From the NCBI GenBank assembly GCA_900550255.1, contig URQZ01000018.1:1-18211 (forward strand): DNA of 18,211 nucleotides, read 5' to 3'. How positions within the stretch are numbered: the stretch's first letter is position 1; every line of letters begins with the position of its first letter. This document shows positions 1-7,160 of this stretch, in pieces. Under the pieces are notes generated by a model. It worked only from the letters and a program-made list of their open reading frames with translations, did no database searches and was not told the DNA's origin. Origin of the DNA: an uncultured Mycoplasmatota bacterium. Its GTDB lineage: Bacteria > Bacillota_I > Bacilli_A > RF39 > UBA660. Position numbers and translations under genes: made by a program.

Positions 1-394
1 AGATTGGAAAAATACAGCCAGATTAATAACAGCCAATGAAGTAGCTAAGATAACAGGAAATACAGGATTTGATGCAAACAAGGAAAATCCAACTTGGTTT
101 TGTTTAGATACAAACCAACCAGATAATACAACAGATAGTACAAATTTGTGTTCAAAGGCTCAAGGAAAAAGTAAATATGCATGGTTATTTGATTATACCT
201 ATGAATGCACAAATTCTGGATGTAACACATCAGATTCAAGTAACTGGGGATATTGGACAAGTTCACCATATAAAAGTATTTCTAATTCTTATGTGCATCG
301 CATCAGTAGCTATGGTGGCTTGACCCAAGATGTTGCTAATAGAGTTGGCAGTGGCGTTCGCCAAGTAATAACAATTTCTAAATCTAATATTTAA
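1..394 (+). CDS. C-terminal end of an exported protein with a C-type-lectin/FGE-like tail (5' partial)
   Basis: The frame is open from base 2 and ends at TAA 392-394; the start lies outside the window. The visible ~130 residues run from 'ARLITANEVAKITGNTGF', through a Cys-containing stretch ('CSKAQGKSKYAWLFDYTYEC', then 'GCN'), to 'GYWTSSPYKS' and the final 'GVRQVITISKSNI'. This layout resembles exported proteins of gut Bacillota whose C-terminus ends in a G-x-R-P-V-I-T-type strand, related to the DUF6273 / formylglycine-enzyme-like (C-type lectin) fold. That assignment is from memory of the family, not a search. Such proteins usually carry an N-terminal prepilin-like or signal helix, which cannot be seen here. 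The usual 'RPV' is 'RQV' in this copy. The last 31 codons before the closing ITISK segment have a composition unlike the rest (see the separate entry). The substrate or partner is unknown; surface display or ligand binding is an inference. Confidence 0.6.
   Translation, partial: DWKNTARLITANEVAKITGNTGFDANKENPTWFCLDTNQPDNTTDSTNLCSKAQGKSKYAWLFDYTYECTNSGCNTSDSSNWGYWTSSPYKSISNSYVHRISSYGGLTQDVANRVGSGVRQVITISKSNI
275..367 (+). other. Candidate hypervariable (DGR-type) variable region
   Basis: Across these 31 codons 25 end in C or T and 8 end in C, while only 4 end in A (CAA, AGA, CAA, GTA). In the preceding ~90 codons only about 8 end in C and A-ending codons are common. The stretch is visibly A-poor in an A-rich genome. 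It sits at the extreme C-terminus of a lectin-like tail, just before a constant ITISK end. Adenine-directed mutagenesis of AAC/AAT codons in a template repeat leaves this kind of pattern in diversity-generating retroelement targets. No template repeat, Avd or reverse transcriptase gene is in the window, so any retroelement would have to act from elsewhere. Confidence 0.4.
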
Positions 395-419
395 AAACAT
401 GTTTAATCATGCTTTTTTT
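393..419 (+). terminator. Rho-independent terminator after the first gene
   Basis: An AAAAACATG arm (393-401), a six-base loop, and a CATGCTTTT arm starting at 408 form a nine-pair stem with one A/C mismatch, running into seven T residues (413-419). The stem begins in the stop codon. The CATG core is weak, so termination may be partial. Confidence 0.55.
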
Positions 420-427
420 GATTAAAA

Positions 428-455
428 TTGACAAATTCAAAAAATGATATATAAT
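428..455 (+). promoter_or_regulatory. Sigma-A-type promoter for the 485-2069 gene group
   Basis: There is a consensus -35 TTGACA at 428-433 and a consensus -10 TATAAT at 450-455, with a 16-base spacer. Predicted transcription starts near 462. A GAGAGA Shine-Dalgarno-like stretch (469-474) and the ATG at 485 follow. This is among the strongest-looking promoters in the window. Confidence 0.75.
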
Positions 456-484
456 ATTCCTTATAAATGAGAGAATTTTAAAAA

Positions 485-574
485 ATGAAAAAAAATGAAC
501 TTAAAACAATTATATATGATTATATTGGTAATTTAGAAAAAACAAAAGAAGAATTAGAGGATAAAAAACAATAA
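485..574 (+). CDS. 29-aa ORF, probably the cut-off N-terminus of the following gene
   Basis: ATG 485 follows a consensus promoter and a GAGAGA SD-like stretch, and encodes a charged helical peptide beginning MKKNELKTIIYDYIGNLEK. Translation ends at TAA 572-574. The next codons in the same frame stay open for another 446 codons to 1912. The large downstream ORF has no ATG for its first ~168 codons and no SD, so this peptide most likely belonged to it. A single C-to-T change (CAA to TAA) would explain the break. Alternatives are a true leader peptide with reinitiation, or a sequencing error. Mutation seems most likely, but the sequence alone cannot settle it. Confidence 0.5.
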   Translation: MKKNELKTIIYDYIGNLEKTKEELEDKKQ

Positions 575-592
575 AAAGACTTATATATTAGT

Positions 593-1912
593 TTGTTAGA
601 TACTTTAAATAAAGATAATTATAATCAAGTATATGAAGATATAAACCTTGCTTCTATATTGATAAATATTATTTTTGGTAATGAAAATAAAATAGGTAAT
701 AAACTATTTGATATAGTTTTTAGATTAAAAGAAATAGAAAACATTTGTGAAGAAACAGCTATCGAAGAGAAAGAATATCAAATAAACGTCAAAAAATTTA
801 ATTCATTAATTAATTTTTTTCAACAACAATATAAAGAATTAGTTGAAAAAGAAAAAGAGTTAGAGGAAAAGTATACCTTAGATAAATTGAAATCTTCAAG
901 AAAACTTTTATCTAAATTAAAATATTCACAAAAAATTACTGAAAATGAAATAGAAAGCCTTCACAATATATTGATTGAAAGTAATATTTCAATTGAAGAT
1001 TCCATCCTTGCTATAGAAGTAGTAAGAAAACATAATAAATTGTTAAAAAATAAAATAGAAAAAGGTCAATTTGTTTGTAAAACTAAAATTGAAATGATGC
1101 TTGATACCGAAGTAGAAGAATTTAAAGATTGTTATATTGAAGATGCAGTAAAGCGAAAAGAATGTCAAATAGTAATCGACTTATATAAAAGCTTAATCAA
1201 TGATGTAGAAAATGAACAAGAAATAAAAGAATTAATTGATAAACCATCGGAAGAAGAAAATCCCAATGTTGAAAAATTTCAATACATAATGAAAAGTTTA
1301 TTAAATTATTATAGAGAACAAATGATGGAAATAAAAGAAATGATATATGATAAAGATTGCTATTTTGATGAAGGATTAAAAGATGAAATAACAACAGAAT
1401 TTAATAAAATAAGAAACAAGTGGAAAAAAATAAAATATGTTTATAGTACTGAAATGCTAAAACTGGATAAAATCAATTTAAAAGATATGACATTACCAAC
1501 CGTAAATAATATACTTTACGCTAAAAATAAAAATAACAAAATATACATAATGGATGATATTACTAAGATATCAGAAGAAAACTTGTTAAAAGTAAAAATT
1601 TTACTAAATAAATTAAGAACCAATACATTAAGTGGAAATGAAAGTAAAGCCTTAATTGAAAATAAAAAACTAAAAGGATATAGAGAACTAAGAAAAGATC
1701 AAATAAGAATAGTTTATCTTCATTTAGGAAATAATAATTGTCTAATAATTGGTGTAGGAACTAAAAAAGCTGACAATGATTTAAACTTCTATAATAAAAT
1801 GGTTGAAAGAGAAGCTTCTTTAAAAATAGAAGATTATGCGAAAGAAGCAGATAAAATAACAGAGGAAATAAATAGTTATGTAAAAAAGAATCAAAGAAAG
1901 GGAAGTAGATAA
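593..1912 (+). CDS. Long coiled-coil protein with C-terminal RelE/ParE-like domain (start lost behind an in-frame stop)
   Basis: The frame is open from 575; TTG 593 is the first conventional start codon and has no convincing SD. The in-frame TAA 572-574 separates it from an ATG ORF with a promoter and an SD-like site, so the gene may be a nonsense-interrupted pseudogene or use reinitiation. From TTG it encodes 439 residues. About the first 330 are Glu/Lys-rich, mostly helical and probably coiled coil (for example 'KELVEKEKELEEKY'). The last ~110 contain 'YIMDDITKI', 'KALIENKKLKGYRELRKDQI', 'RIVYLHLGNNNCLIIGVGTKKADND', the beta-strand and basic pattern of RelE/HigB/ParE-type toxins and phage Gp49-like proteins. 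The function of the helical part is not recognised. TAA 1910-1912 is one base before the ATG of a 51-aa ORF with a strong SD, which implies co-translation. Role in a toxin-antitoxin or phage-defence module is inference. Confidence 0.6.
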   Translation: MLDTLNKDNYNQVYEDINLASILINIIFGNENKIGNKLFDIVFRLKEIENICEETAIEEKEYQINVKKFNSLINFFQQQYKELVEKEKELEEKYTLDKLKSSRKLLSKLKYSQKITENEIESLHNILIESNISIEDSILAIEVVRKHNKLLKNKIEKGQFVCKTKIEMMLDTEVEEFKDCYIEDAVKRKECQIVIDLYKSLINDVENEQEIKELIDKPSEEENPNVEKFQYIMKSLLNYYREQMMEIKEMIYDKDCYFDEGLKDEITTEFNKIRNKWKKIKYVYSTEMLKLDKINLKDMTLPTVNNILYAKNKNNKIYIMDDITKISEENLLKVKILLNKLRTNTLSGNESKALIENKKLKGYRELRKDQIRIVYLHLGNNNCLIIGVGTKKADNDLNFYNKMVEREASLKIEDYAKEADKITEEINSYVKKNQRKGSR

Positions 1913-1913
1913 T

Positions 1914-2069
1914 ATGGAAAAAGAAAAAACAATTTGTTGTTTAATAGAGAAAGCTAAAAAAGAAAATAATTTAGAAGTTTTATTAGAATATGTAAAAAAA
2001 ATGGCAAAAGAAGAAAGTAATGAAATATCTATTCCAGAAAGTAAAGATAAAACAAAAATTAAGAAGTAA
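1914..2069 (+). CDS. Small hypothetical protein, 51 aa, coupled to the RelE-like gene
   Basis: ATG 1914 lies one base after the upstream TAA. It is preceded by GGGAAG (1900-1905) with an 8-base spacing, a good SD embedded in the end of the upstream gene, so translational coupling is likely. The product starts MEKEKTICCLIEKAKKENNL and is highly charged and mostly helical, with a Cys-Cys pair at 8-9 and a basic tail (KDKTKIKK). There is no recognisable helix-turn-helix or other domain. The position resembles a toxin-first antitoxin (HigBA order), but the sequence does not prove it. The stop codon is part of the terminator stem that follows. Confidence 0.6.
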   Translation: MEKEKTICCLIEKAKKENNLEVLLEYVKKMAKEESNEISIPESKDKTKIKK

Positions 2070-2094
2070 ATATAAAAGGGTATTTACTTTTTTT
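2061..2094 (+). terminator. Rho-independent terminator overlapping the 51-aa ORF stop
   Basis: AAGTAAATA (2064-2072) pairs perfectly with TATTTACTT (2081-2089) around an eight-base loop. The stem can extend by further A-T pairs to 2061 and leads into a T tract to 2094. The stop codon TAA 2067-2069 lies inside the stem. Confidence 0.8.
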
Positions 2095-2115
2095 GTAGTA
2101 TAATTTAAGTAGAAG

Positions 2116-2144
2116 GTTATAAAAGTAAAGATAAATGCTATAAT
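2116..2144 (+). promoter_or_regulatory. Extended -10 promoter of the ABC operon
   Basis: TGCTATAAT (2136-2144) is a perfect extended -10. The -35 region 17 bases upstream (GTTATA, 2116-2121) is poor, which is normal for extended -10 promoters. A second TATAAT at 2099-2104 is a less likely alternative because its -35 would fall in the upstream terminator. The SD AAGAGG precedes ATG 2172. Confidence 0.55.
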
Positions 2145-2171
2145 GATAATAGCTTAAAGAAAGAGGTAATT

Positions 2172-2876
2172 ATGGAATTATATAAATTAGAAAAAGTATA
2201 TAAAACTTATAAAAGTAAATTTCAGGAAAATCACGCTTTAAATGGAATTGATTTAAATATAAATGAAGGAGAAATCGTTATTATTCTAGGTCCTAGTGGA
2301 AGTGGTAAAAGTACAATGTTAAATGTACTATCAGGAATAGATTATATAACACGTGGAAAAATTTATTTTCAAAATGAAAGACTTGATAAATTTGACGAAG
2401 AAAACTTACTAAACTACCGTAAAGAAAATTTAGGATTTATATTTCAAAGTTATAATTTAATTTCTAACTTAACAGTAAAAGAAAATATTGAATTAGGTAA
2501 AGAATTATCAGATAATCCATTGTCAATAAATGAAATATTAAAAGAAGTTGGTTTAGATGAACATAAAAATAAATATCCATATCAACTATCTGGAGGACAA
2601 ATGCAAAGAGTCGCAATTGCACGCGCACTAGTAAAAAATCCTAAAGTTTTATTTTGTGATGAACCAACAGGTGCATTAGATGAGAAAACAGGTAAAAATG
2701 TTTTAAGTCTACTTCAAAAAATAAATAAAAAATATCACACAACAATGATTATCGTTACCCATAATCCAAGTATAGCAAATATGGGAAATACAGTAATTAA
2801 AATGAACAGTGGTAATATAGTTGAAACCATAAAAAACAAAGAAATAATAGATGCTAAAGATTTGGGGTGGGCATAA
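2172..2876 (+). CDS. ABC transporter ATP-binding protein, LolD/MacB type (first of two)
   Basis: This 234-aa nucleotide-binding subunit would hydrolyse ATP at the inner face of the membrane to drive the adjacent FtsX-type permease. All core motifs are present: Walker A GPSGSGKST (40-48), Q-loop Gln92, signature LSGGQ (139-143), Walker B 'VLFCDEP' with catalytic Glu164, D-loop 'GALDEKTG', and H-loop His197 in 'VTHN'. The 'TGALDEKTG' after Walker B is typical of the MacB/LolD/SalX (exporter or mechanotransmission) group. The stop TAA overlaps the permease ATG by one base (TAATG), so the two are co-translated. It is an obvious paralogue of the ATPase at 5433-6140; both end in a similar 'MNSG-I-E...KD--W' tail. 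The substrate cannot be told from sequence. Confidence 0.93.
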   Translation: MELYKLEKVYKTYKSKFQENHALNGIDLNINEGEIVIILGPSGSGKSTMLNVLSGIDYITRGKIYFQNERLDKFDEENLLNYRKENLGFIFQSYNLISNLTVKENIELGKELSDNPLSINEILKEVGLDEHKNKYPYQLSGGQMQRVAIARALVKNPKVLFCDEPTGALDEKTGKNVLSLLQKINKKYHTTMIIVTHNPSIANMGNTVIKMNSGNIVETIKNKEIIDAKDLGWA

Positions 2877-5425
2877 TGCGATTATTATTTATAAATGCTT
2901 TAAAAGGACTAAAAAAGAAAAAAATTCAAATGTTTGGTATTGTTATGATGGTTATGCTATCAACAGCTGTTTACGTTGGAATGAATAGTGCCATTGATCG
3001 CCTAGAAAAAAGATATTATAACTATCTAGATGAACAAAATGTTGAAGACTTTAGTTTCGGTGTGAATCTAGATTATCAAAAAGACATTAAACCAGAAGAT
3101 ATTGATGAACTTCTTAATAATGAATTAAAAAACATATCAGAAGAAGAAAAAATATTCTTAGAAGAATATAAGGAATTTTTAAAAAGTCCTAATCTAGATT
3201 TACAAATAATTTATACAGTTAAAAATATTTTTGATAAATATGATATAACACCAAAATTTGAACAAAGAAAAATTGATCAAATAACTAAAAAATATAATTT
3301 TAGTTATGAATTAGAACGTTCAAAAACAATTAATCAAAAAAACAAATTATTAAAAATAATGCCATATAGTAAAAACAATAAAATTAATAAACCATATTTA
3401 GTTAAAGGAAGATTTCCTAAAAATAATGGAGAAATTACAATTTTACCTGAATATGCTAAAATCAATAAATTAAAAATTGGCGATAAATACAAAATAAATA
3501 ATAAGGAATATAAAATAGTTGGATTATCTTATGCTCCAGATTACATTTATCCGTTAATATCATTTAGTATGCCTATTTTTGATGCCAAAAATAATAATCT
3601 TATCTTTATGATAGAAGATGATTATAATGAACAAATGGGTGTTATTGATAATAGTTATGCTTTAAAATATAATTATAAAACAAAAAGAAAATTTGAGATA
3701 AGTATATCTTCGGAAAACTCTTCAGAAAAACCAGATAAAATGTTTAAAATTTTTGAAGAAGAAGATACTCTTATGATGGATATGAATACAGTTACTAGAA
3801 TTAGTCGTATTGGTTCATTGCAATTAGAATTTGCTTCTGATCGTCTATTCGCACAATATTTTTTATATCTATTACTTGCAATTTCAGTTTTAATAATTAT
3901 TGTTATAACTAAAAAAAGAATAGATGATGAAAGACTTCAAATAGGTGTTTTAAAATCACTAGGATATAATCGTTTTAGTATTGCAATAAGTTATCTTGTT
4001 TATCCCATTTTAGGCTCACTAATTGGTGGAATATTAGGATTTATAATTGGAAATTTAGTAAGCAGTCCAATTTCTAGTGTTTTACTTAGTTATTATAATG
4101 TACCACTACAAAATTATAGTATTAATTTTAAATATTTAAAAACAGCTATCTTAACACCAATGATAACTTTATCAATTCTTAGTTATTTAATTGCTCTTTT
4201 TATGCTTAGAAAAAAACCACTACAATTATTAAAAGAAGGAAGCAATTTAAAAGTAAATATATTTAGTAAAATAATAAATAAAATAACAAAACCACTTCCA
4301 TTTAATTATCGCTTTAAATATTCACTAGCTTTTAGATCAATCGGAAAATTATTTATTGTAAGTATTACTTCTTTTTGTACAGGATTATTAATAACTTTAG
4401 TATTAATTGGAAGCAATTTATTTACAAATATGATTGATAAATCATTTGAAGGTATTAATTATAAATATATGGTAATGCTTAAAAATATTGATTATAAAGA
4501 AAATAATGATAGTAAAAGTGATTATGTTTTAAATAGTAGCATTCCTCTTGTAAAAATAACAACAAAAAATGGTAAAGAAAAAAAGATAAAAAAAGATAAT
4601 GATAATTTAAATGTTAATATAAACGGAATTGATATAAATTCTAAAACAGTAAAAGTATTAGATAAAAATAACAAAAATATTATTAAAAAACTAAATGATA
4701 AAGAAGGCATTATTGTAAATGAAAATGCTAAAGAAATATTAAATTTAGAAATTGGTGATGAATTAACATTCGAACATAAAACAATTAAATTTAAATATAA
4801 AATAGTAGGTTTTAATAATGATTATATGGGATATACAGCCTATACTAGTAGAAGTAGTTTAAGTGATAAACTAGGTTTTGATAGTTCAGCTTATTTACTA
4901 ATTTATTCAAATGATGAAAAATATTCAGATATAAGTAAATTAAATAAAGAAGAAGCTAGTAAAATAAGTACAGTTCTTAGTGTTGATGATTTAAAAAAGA
5001 ACATAGAAAAACAAATGGATCGTTTTAATGGTAGTATTTATATTGTTATTGGTTTTGCCTCAGTTATGACTTTAATTATTATATCTGTTATTGCTAATAT
5101 AGTTGTTGAAGAAAATAAAAAAACAATATCTCTTATGAAAGTAATGGGATATAAAAATAAAAGAATAAGTAGCATTGTTTTAAATATTTATACACCATTT
5201 ATAATAATTTCATATTTAATCTCAATACCAGTTATGAAAAAAATTCTAAGAGCCATTGTAAATGCCTTAGTAGGTGATATCAAAGTAACTATTCCAATTG
5301 AATTGTCACCATCTTTAGCGTTCTTAGGACTAATAGGATTGTTAGTAGCTTATTATATAGCAGTAGGTTTATCAAAGAGGGTATTAAATAAAATTCCACT
5401 TGCGATTGCCCTAAAAAGAGAGTAG
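2876..5425 (+). CDS. ABC transporter permease with two FtsX domains
   Basis: I chose ATG 2876, which overlaps the previous stop and has the GGGGTGG SD at 2864-2870; an in-frame GTG at 2867 would lie within that SD. The product has 849 residues. Order: TM1 (about 17-38), an extracellular domain (to about 320), three TM helices with 'GVLKSLGYNRFSIAISY' (about 325-445, FtsX domain 1), a further TM (about 490-512), a second extracellular domain (to about 715), then the final three TM helices with 'ISLMKVMGYKNKRISSIVLN' (FtsX domain 2). This is two MacB/LolC-like units (1 + 3 TM each) fused in one chain, so a single polypeptide can replace a permease dimer. Both extracellular parts are Lys/Asn-rich with beta character. 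Lipoprotein or lipid handling, peptide export or peptidoglycan-hydrolase control are all possible. No substrate-binding protein or two-component pair is encoded alongside. Confidence 0.9.
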   Translation: MRLLFINALKGLKKKKIQMFGIVMMVMLSTAVYVGMNSAIDRLEKRYYNYLDEQNVEDFSFGVNLDYQKDIKPEDIDELLNNELKNISEEEKIFLEEYKEFLKSPNLDLQIIYTVKNIFDKYDITPKFEQRKIDQITKKYNFSYELERSKTINQKNKLLKIMPYSKNNKINKPYLVKGRFPKNNGEITILPEYAKINKLKIGDKYKINNKEYKIVGLSYAPDYIYPLISFSMPIFDAKNNNLIFMIEDDYNEQMGVIDNSYALKYNYKTKRKFEISISSENSSEKPDKMFKIFEEEDTLMMDMNTVTRISRIGSLQLEFASDRLFAQYFLYLLLAISVLIIIVITKKRIDDERLQIGVLKSLGYNRFSIAISYLVYPILGSLIGGILGFIIGNLVSSPISSVLLSYYNVPLQNYSINFKYLKTAILTPMITLSILSYLIALFMLRKKPLQLLKEGSNLKVNIFSKIINKITKPLPFNYRFKYSLAFRSIGKLFIVSITSFCTGLLITLVLIGSNLFTNMIDKSFEGINYKYMVMLKNIDYKENNDSKSDYVLNSSIPLVKITTKNGKEKKIKKDNDNLNVNINGIDINSKTVKVLDKNNKNIIKKLNDKEGIIVNENAKEILNLEIGDELTFEHKTIKFKYKIVGFNNDYMGYTAYTSRSSLSDKLGFDSSAYLLIYSNDEKYSDISKLNKEEASKISTVLSVDDLKKNIEKQMDRFNGSIYIVIGFASVMTLIIISVIANIVVEENKKTISLMKVMGYKNKRISSIVLNIYTPFIIISYLISIPVMKKILRAIVNALVGDIKVTIPIELSPSLAFLGLIGLLVAYYIAVGLSKRVLNKIPLAIALKRE

Positions 5426-5432
5426 GTATAAA

Positions 5433-6140
5433 ATGGAAAACTTAATTGAAATAAAAAATGTTTATAAAACATATAAAATGGGTAAAGTAGAAAATCATGC
5501 TTTAAATAATATTAATTTAAATATTAAAAATGGTGAAATAGTAGTTATTTTAGGACCAAGTGGAAGTGGGAAAACGACCTTACTTAATGTAATATCCGGA
5601 TTAGATAAAATAAGTAAAGGAAAAATTATTTATGATGGTAAAAATATTTCTAAATATAAAGATTATAAAATGACACGTTTTCGTAAGAAAAATTTAGGTT
5701 TTATTTTTCAAACATATAATTTATTAGAACATTTAAATGTTTATGAAAATGTTTTAGTTGGATCGAATTTAGGAAAAACTAAAACTGATATAAATGAAAT
5801 AATTGAAACAGTTGGACTTAAAAAACATTGTAAAAAATATATGTATCAATTATCAGGAGGAGAACAACAAAGGGTATCAATTGCAAGAGCTCTTGCTAAG
5901 ATGCCAAAAGTCATGTTTTGTGATGAACCAACAGGTGCATTAGATGAAAAAACAGGTAAAATTGTTTTAAAATCGTTAGTTGATGTCAATGAAAAAATGC
6001 AAACCACAATGGTAATTGTTACTCATAACCCTGGAATTGCTTTAATAGGCGATCGCGTTATAAAGATGAATAGTGGCAAAATAATTGAAATAATAGATAA
6101 TGAAAAAAGAACTAATCCCAAAGATATTCCATGGGGATAG
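5433..6140 (+). CDS. ABC transporter ATP-binding protein, LolD/MacB type (second of two)
   Basis: This is a 235-aa ATPase seven bases after the permease stop, with a purine-rich SD overlapping that stop. Walker A GPSGSGKTT is at 41-49, Q-loop Gln93, signature LSGGE (140-144), Walker B 'VMFCDEP' with Glu165, and His198 in 'VTHN'. The signature ends in Glu rather than the Gln of its paralogue, a common variant. The many identical blocks shared with the upstream ATPase indicate a duplication. Both copies keep every catalytic residue, so both should be active. With a fused double permease, the simplest model is an ATPase heterodimer with one subunit under each FtsX half. The last codons also form one arm of the shared terminator. 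Confidence 0.93.
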   Translation: MENLIEIKNVYKTYKMGKVENHALNNINLNIKNGEIVVILGPSGSGKTTLLNVISGLDKISKGKIIYDGKNISKYKDYKMTRFRKKNLGFIFQTYNLLEHLNVYENVLVGSNLGKTKTDINEIIETVGLKKHCKKYMYQLSGGEQQRVSIARALAKMPKVMFCDEPTGALDEKTGKIVLKSLVDVNEKMQTTMVIVTHNPGIALIGDRVIKMNSGKIIEIIDNEKRTNPKDIPWG

Positions 6141-6149
6141 TTCTTTTTT
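6103..6149. terminator. Bidirectional terminator shared by the ABC operon and uvsE
   Basis: The arm at 6103-6119 begins AAAAAAGAACTA and ends in TCCC; it pairs with 6133-6149 (GGGGATAGTTCTTTTTT). This gives twelve continuous pairs, one bulged A and four more pairs, with a 13-base loop. T runs flank it on both strands. One arm lies in the last codons of the second ATPase gene; the other covers its stop TAG and reaches the uvsE stop. Confidence 0.85.
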
Positions 6150-7080
6150 ATACTTCAAAACTTGTTTCATCGATAAATTTAAAATTTTCTTTATATTTTA
6201 ATTGACGAACTAGTTTAAATAAAGCTTCATCTTTAGCTTTAGCTTCAATCATAATATCAAAATCATATTTTTGTGTTTTTAAAATAAATTCAGTAAAATC
6301 TTCTGCATTTATATAATTATGATGACTTCTAAAATCTTTTTTTGTTTTGTTTTTAGGACTAGAAAAATGAATTTTAGGTTTCTTCTTCCACGTTTTAAAA
6401 ATACGATCAATATAGTCATATAGGTTGATATTTGGATTATTACAATTATGATGATGAACATCTAAAACAATTGGAGTATTTATTTTTTTAGATATTTCTA
6501 AACAATCAAGGATATTAAAAACTTTATCATCATTTTCAATAACAATACATTCTTTAATATGTGATGGAAGTTTTTCAAAATTATTAATAAATCTTGCAAT
6601 TGATTGTTTTTTTCCAAAGACATTACTACCAACGTGTAAAATAATAACTTTATCTTCAATCTTTAAGGCTTCTAAAATATTATAATGATATTCTAAAATA
6701 CGGAAAGAGTTTTCAACTACATCTTTATTTGTACTGTTTAAAACACAAAATTGATCAGGATGAAAATCTACTCGCATATTGCTTTTTTTGATTTTTTCAC
6801 CAATTCTATCATAGAAATCTTGATATTTATCTATGTAATCAAATTCCACATCTTTATGGGTAGCAAGGGGAATTATTTTGGAAGACAATCTATAAAAATG
6901 AATATCATTCGCAATATTATAATCTATGATTTTCTCTAAGTCTTCCAAATTAGAAATAATAACTTCATCTAATTTTTGTAATTTATTTTCGTTTTTTAAA
7001 TAATTTGTATAACTTAAACTACTAGAACTAGTTACATTATCTAGCGTTTTAGTTAAACAAGCATAACCAAGTCTTTTCAT
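6148..7080 (-). CDS. uvsE: UV damage endonuclease (UVDE)
   Basis: This 310-aa TIM-barrel endonuclease nicks DNA immediately 5' to cyclobutane dimers, 6-4 photoproducts and some other lesions, as a one-enzyme alternative to UvrABC. Family blocks are all present: RLGYACL (3-9), FYRLSS (62-67), HPDQFCVLNS (107-116), LHVGS (149-152 region), IENDD (181-185), DVHHH (207-211), KIHFSSP (236-242) and MIEAKAK (278-283). Likely metal ligands are His107, His149, Glu182, Asp207, His210, His238 and Glu279. Lys236 lies where the Thermus enzyme has its modified lysine (from memory of that structure). Length is normal. The start ATG has GGTGA four bases upstream. It is divergent from polA, whose product would complete repair of the nick. 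There is no photolyase or uvr gene nearby. Confidence 0.93.
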   Translation of the reverse strand: MKRLGYACLTKTLDNVTSSSSLSYTNYLKNENKLQKLDEVIISNLEDLEKIIDYNIANDIHFYRLSSKIIPLATHKDVEFDYIDKYQDFYDRIGEKIKKSNMRVDFHPDQFCVLNSTNKDVVENSFRILEYHYNILEALKIEDKVIILHVGSNVFGKKQSIARFINNFEKLPSHIKECIVIENDDKVFNILDCLEISKKINTPIVLDVHHHNCNNPNINLYDYIDRIFKTWKKKPKIHFSSPKNKTKKDFRSHHNYINAEDFTEFILKTQKYDFDIMIEAKAKDEALFKLVRQLKYKENFKFIDETSFEV

Positions 7081-7105
7081 AAAATCACCATTATTATTTT
7101 GTTTG

Positions 7106-7111
7106 ATTATA
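7106..7111 (-). promoter_or_regulatory. -10 element for uvsE
   Basis: The minus strand reads TATAAT here, about 25 bases upstream of the uvsE start. The -35 region is weak. It lies 23 bases from the polA -10 in the 80-base divergent spacer, so the two promoters overlap and may interfere or be co-controlled. No inverted-repeat operator is obvious. Confidence 0.45.
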
Positions 7112-7134
7112 AGATAAATACACGTAAAATGTGA

Positions 7135-7140
7135 TATAAT
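7135..7140 (+). promoter_or_regulatory. Extended -10 element for polA
   Basis: TGATATAAT (7132-7140) is a perfect extended -10; the -35 region is weak. The SD AGAAAGGA (7144-7151) and polA ATG 7161 follow, so the leader would be very short. Confidence 0.5.
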
Positions 7141-7160
7141 ATTAGAAAGGATTTGATAAT

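Noticed and set aside
2867..2875. GTG start nine bases upstream for the permease
   Set aside because: It lies inside the GGGGTGG SD; ATG 2876 overlapping the previous stop is a better start.
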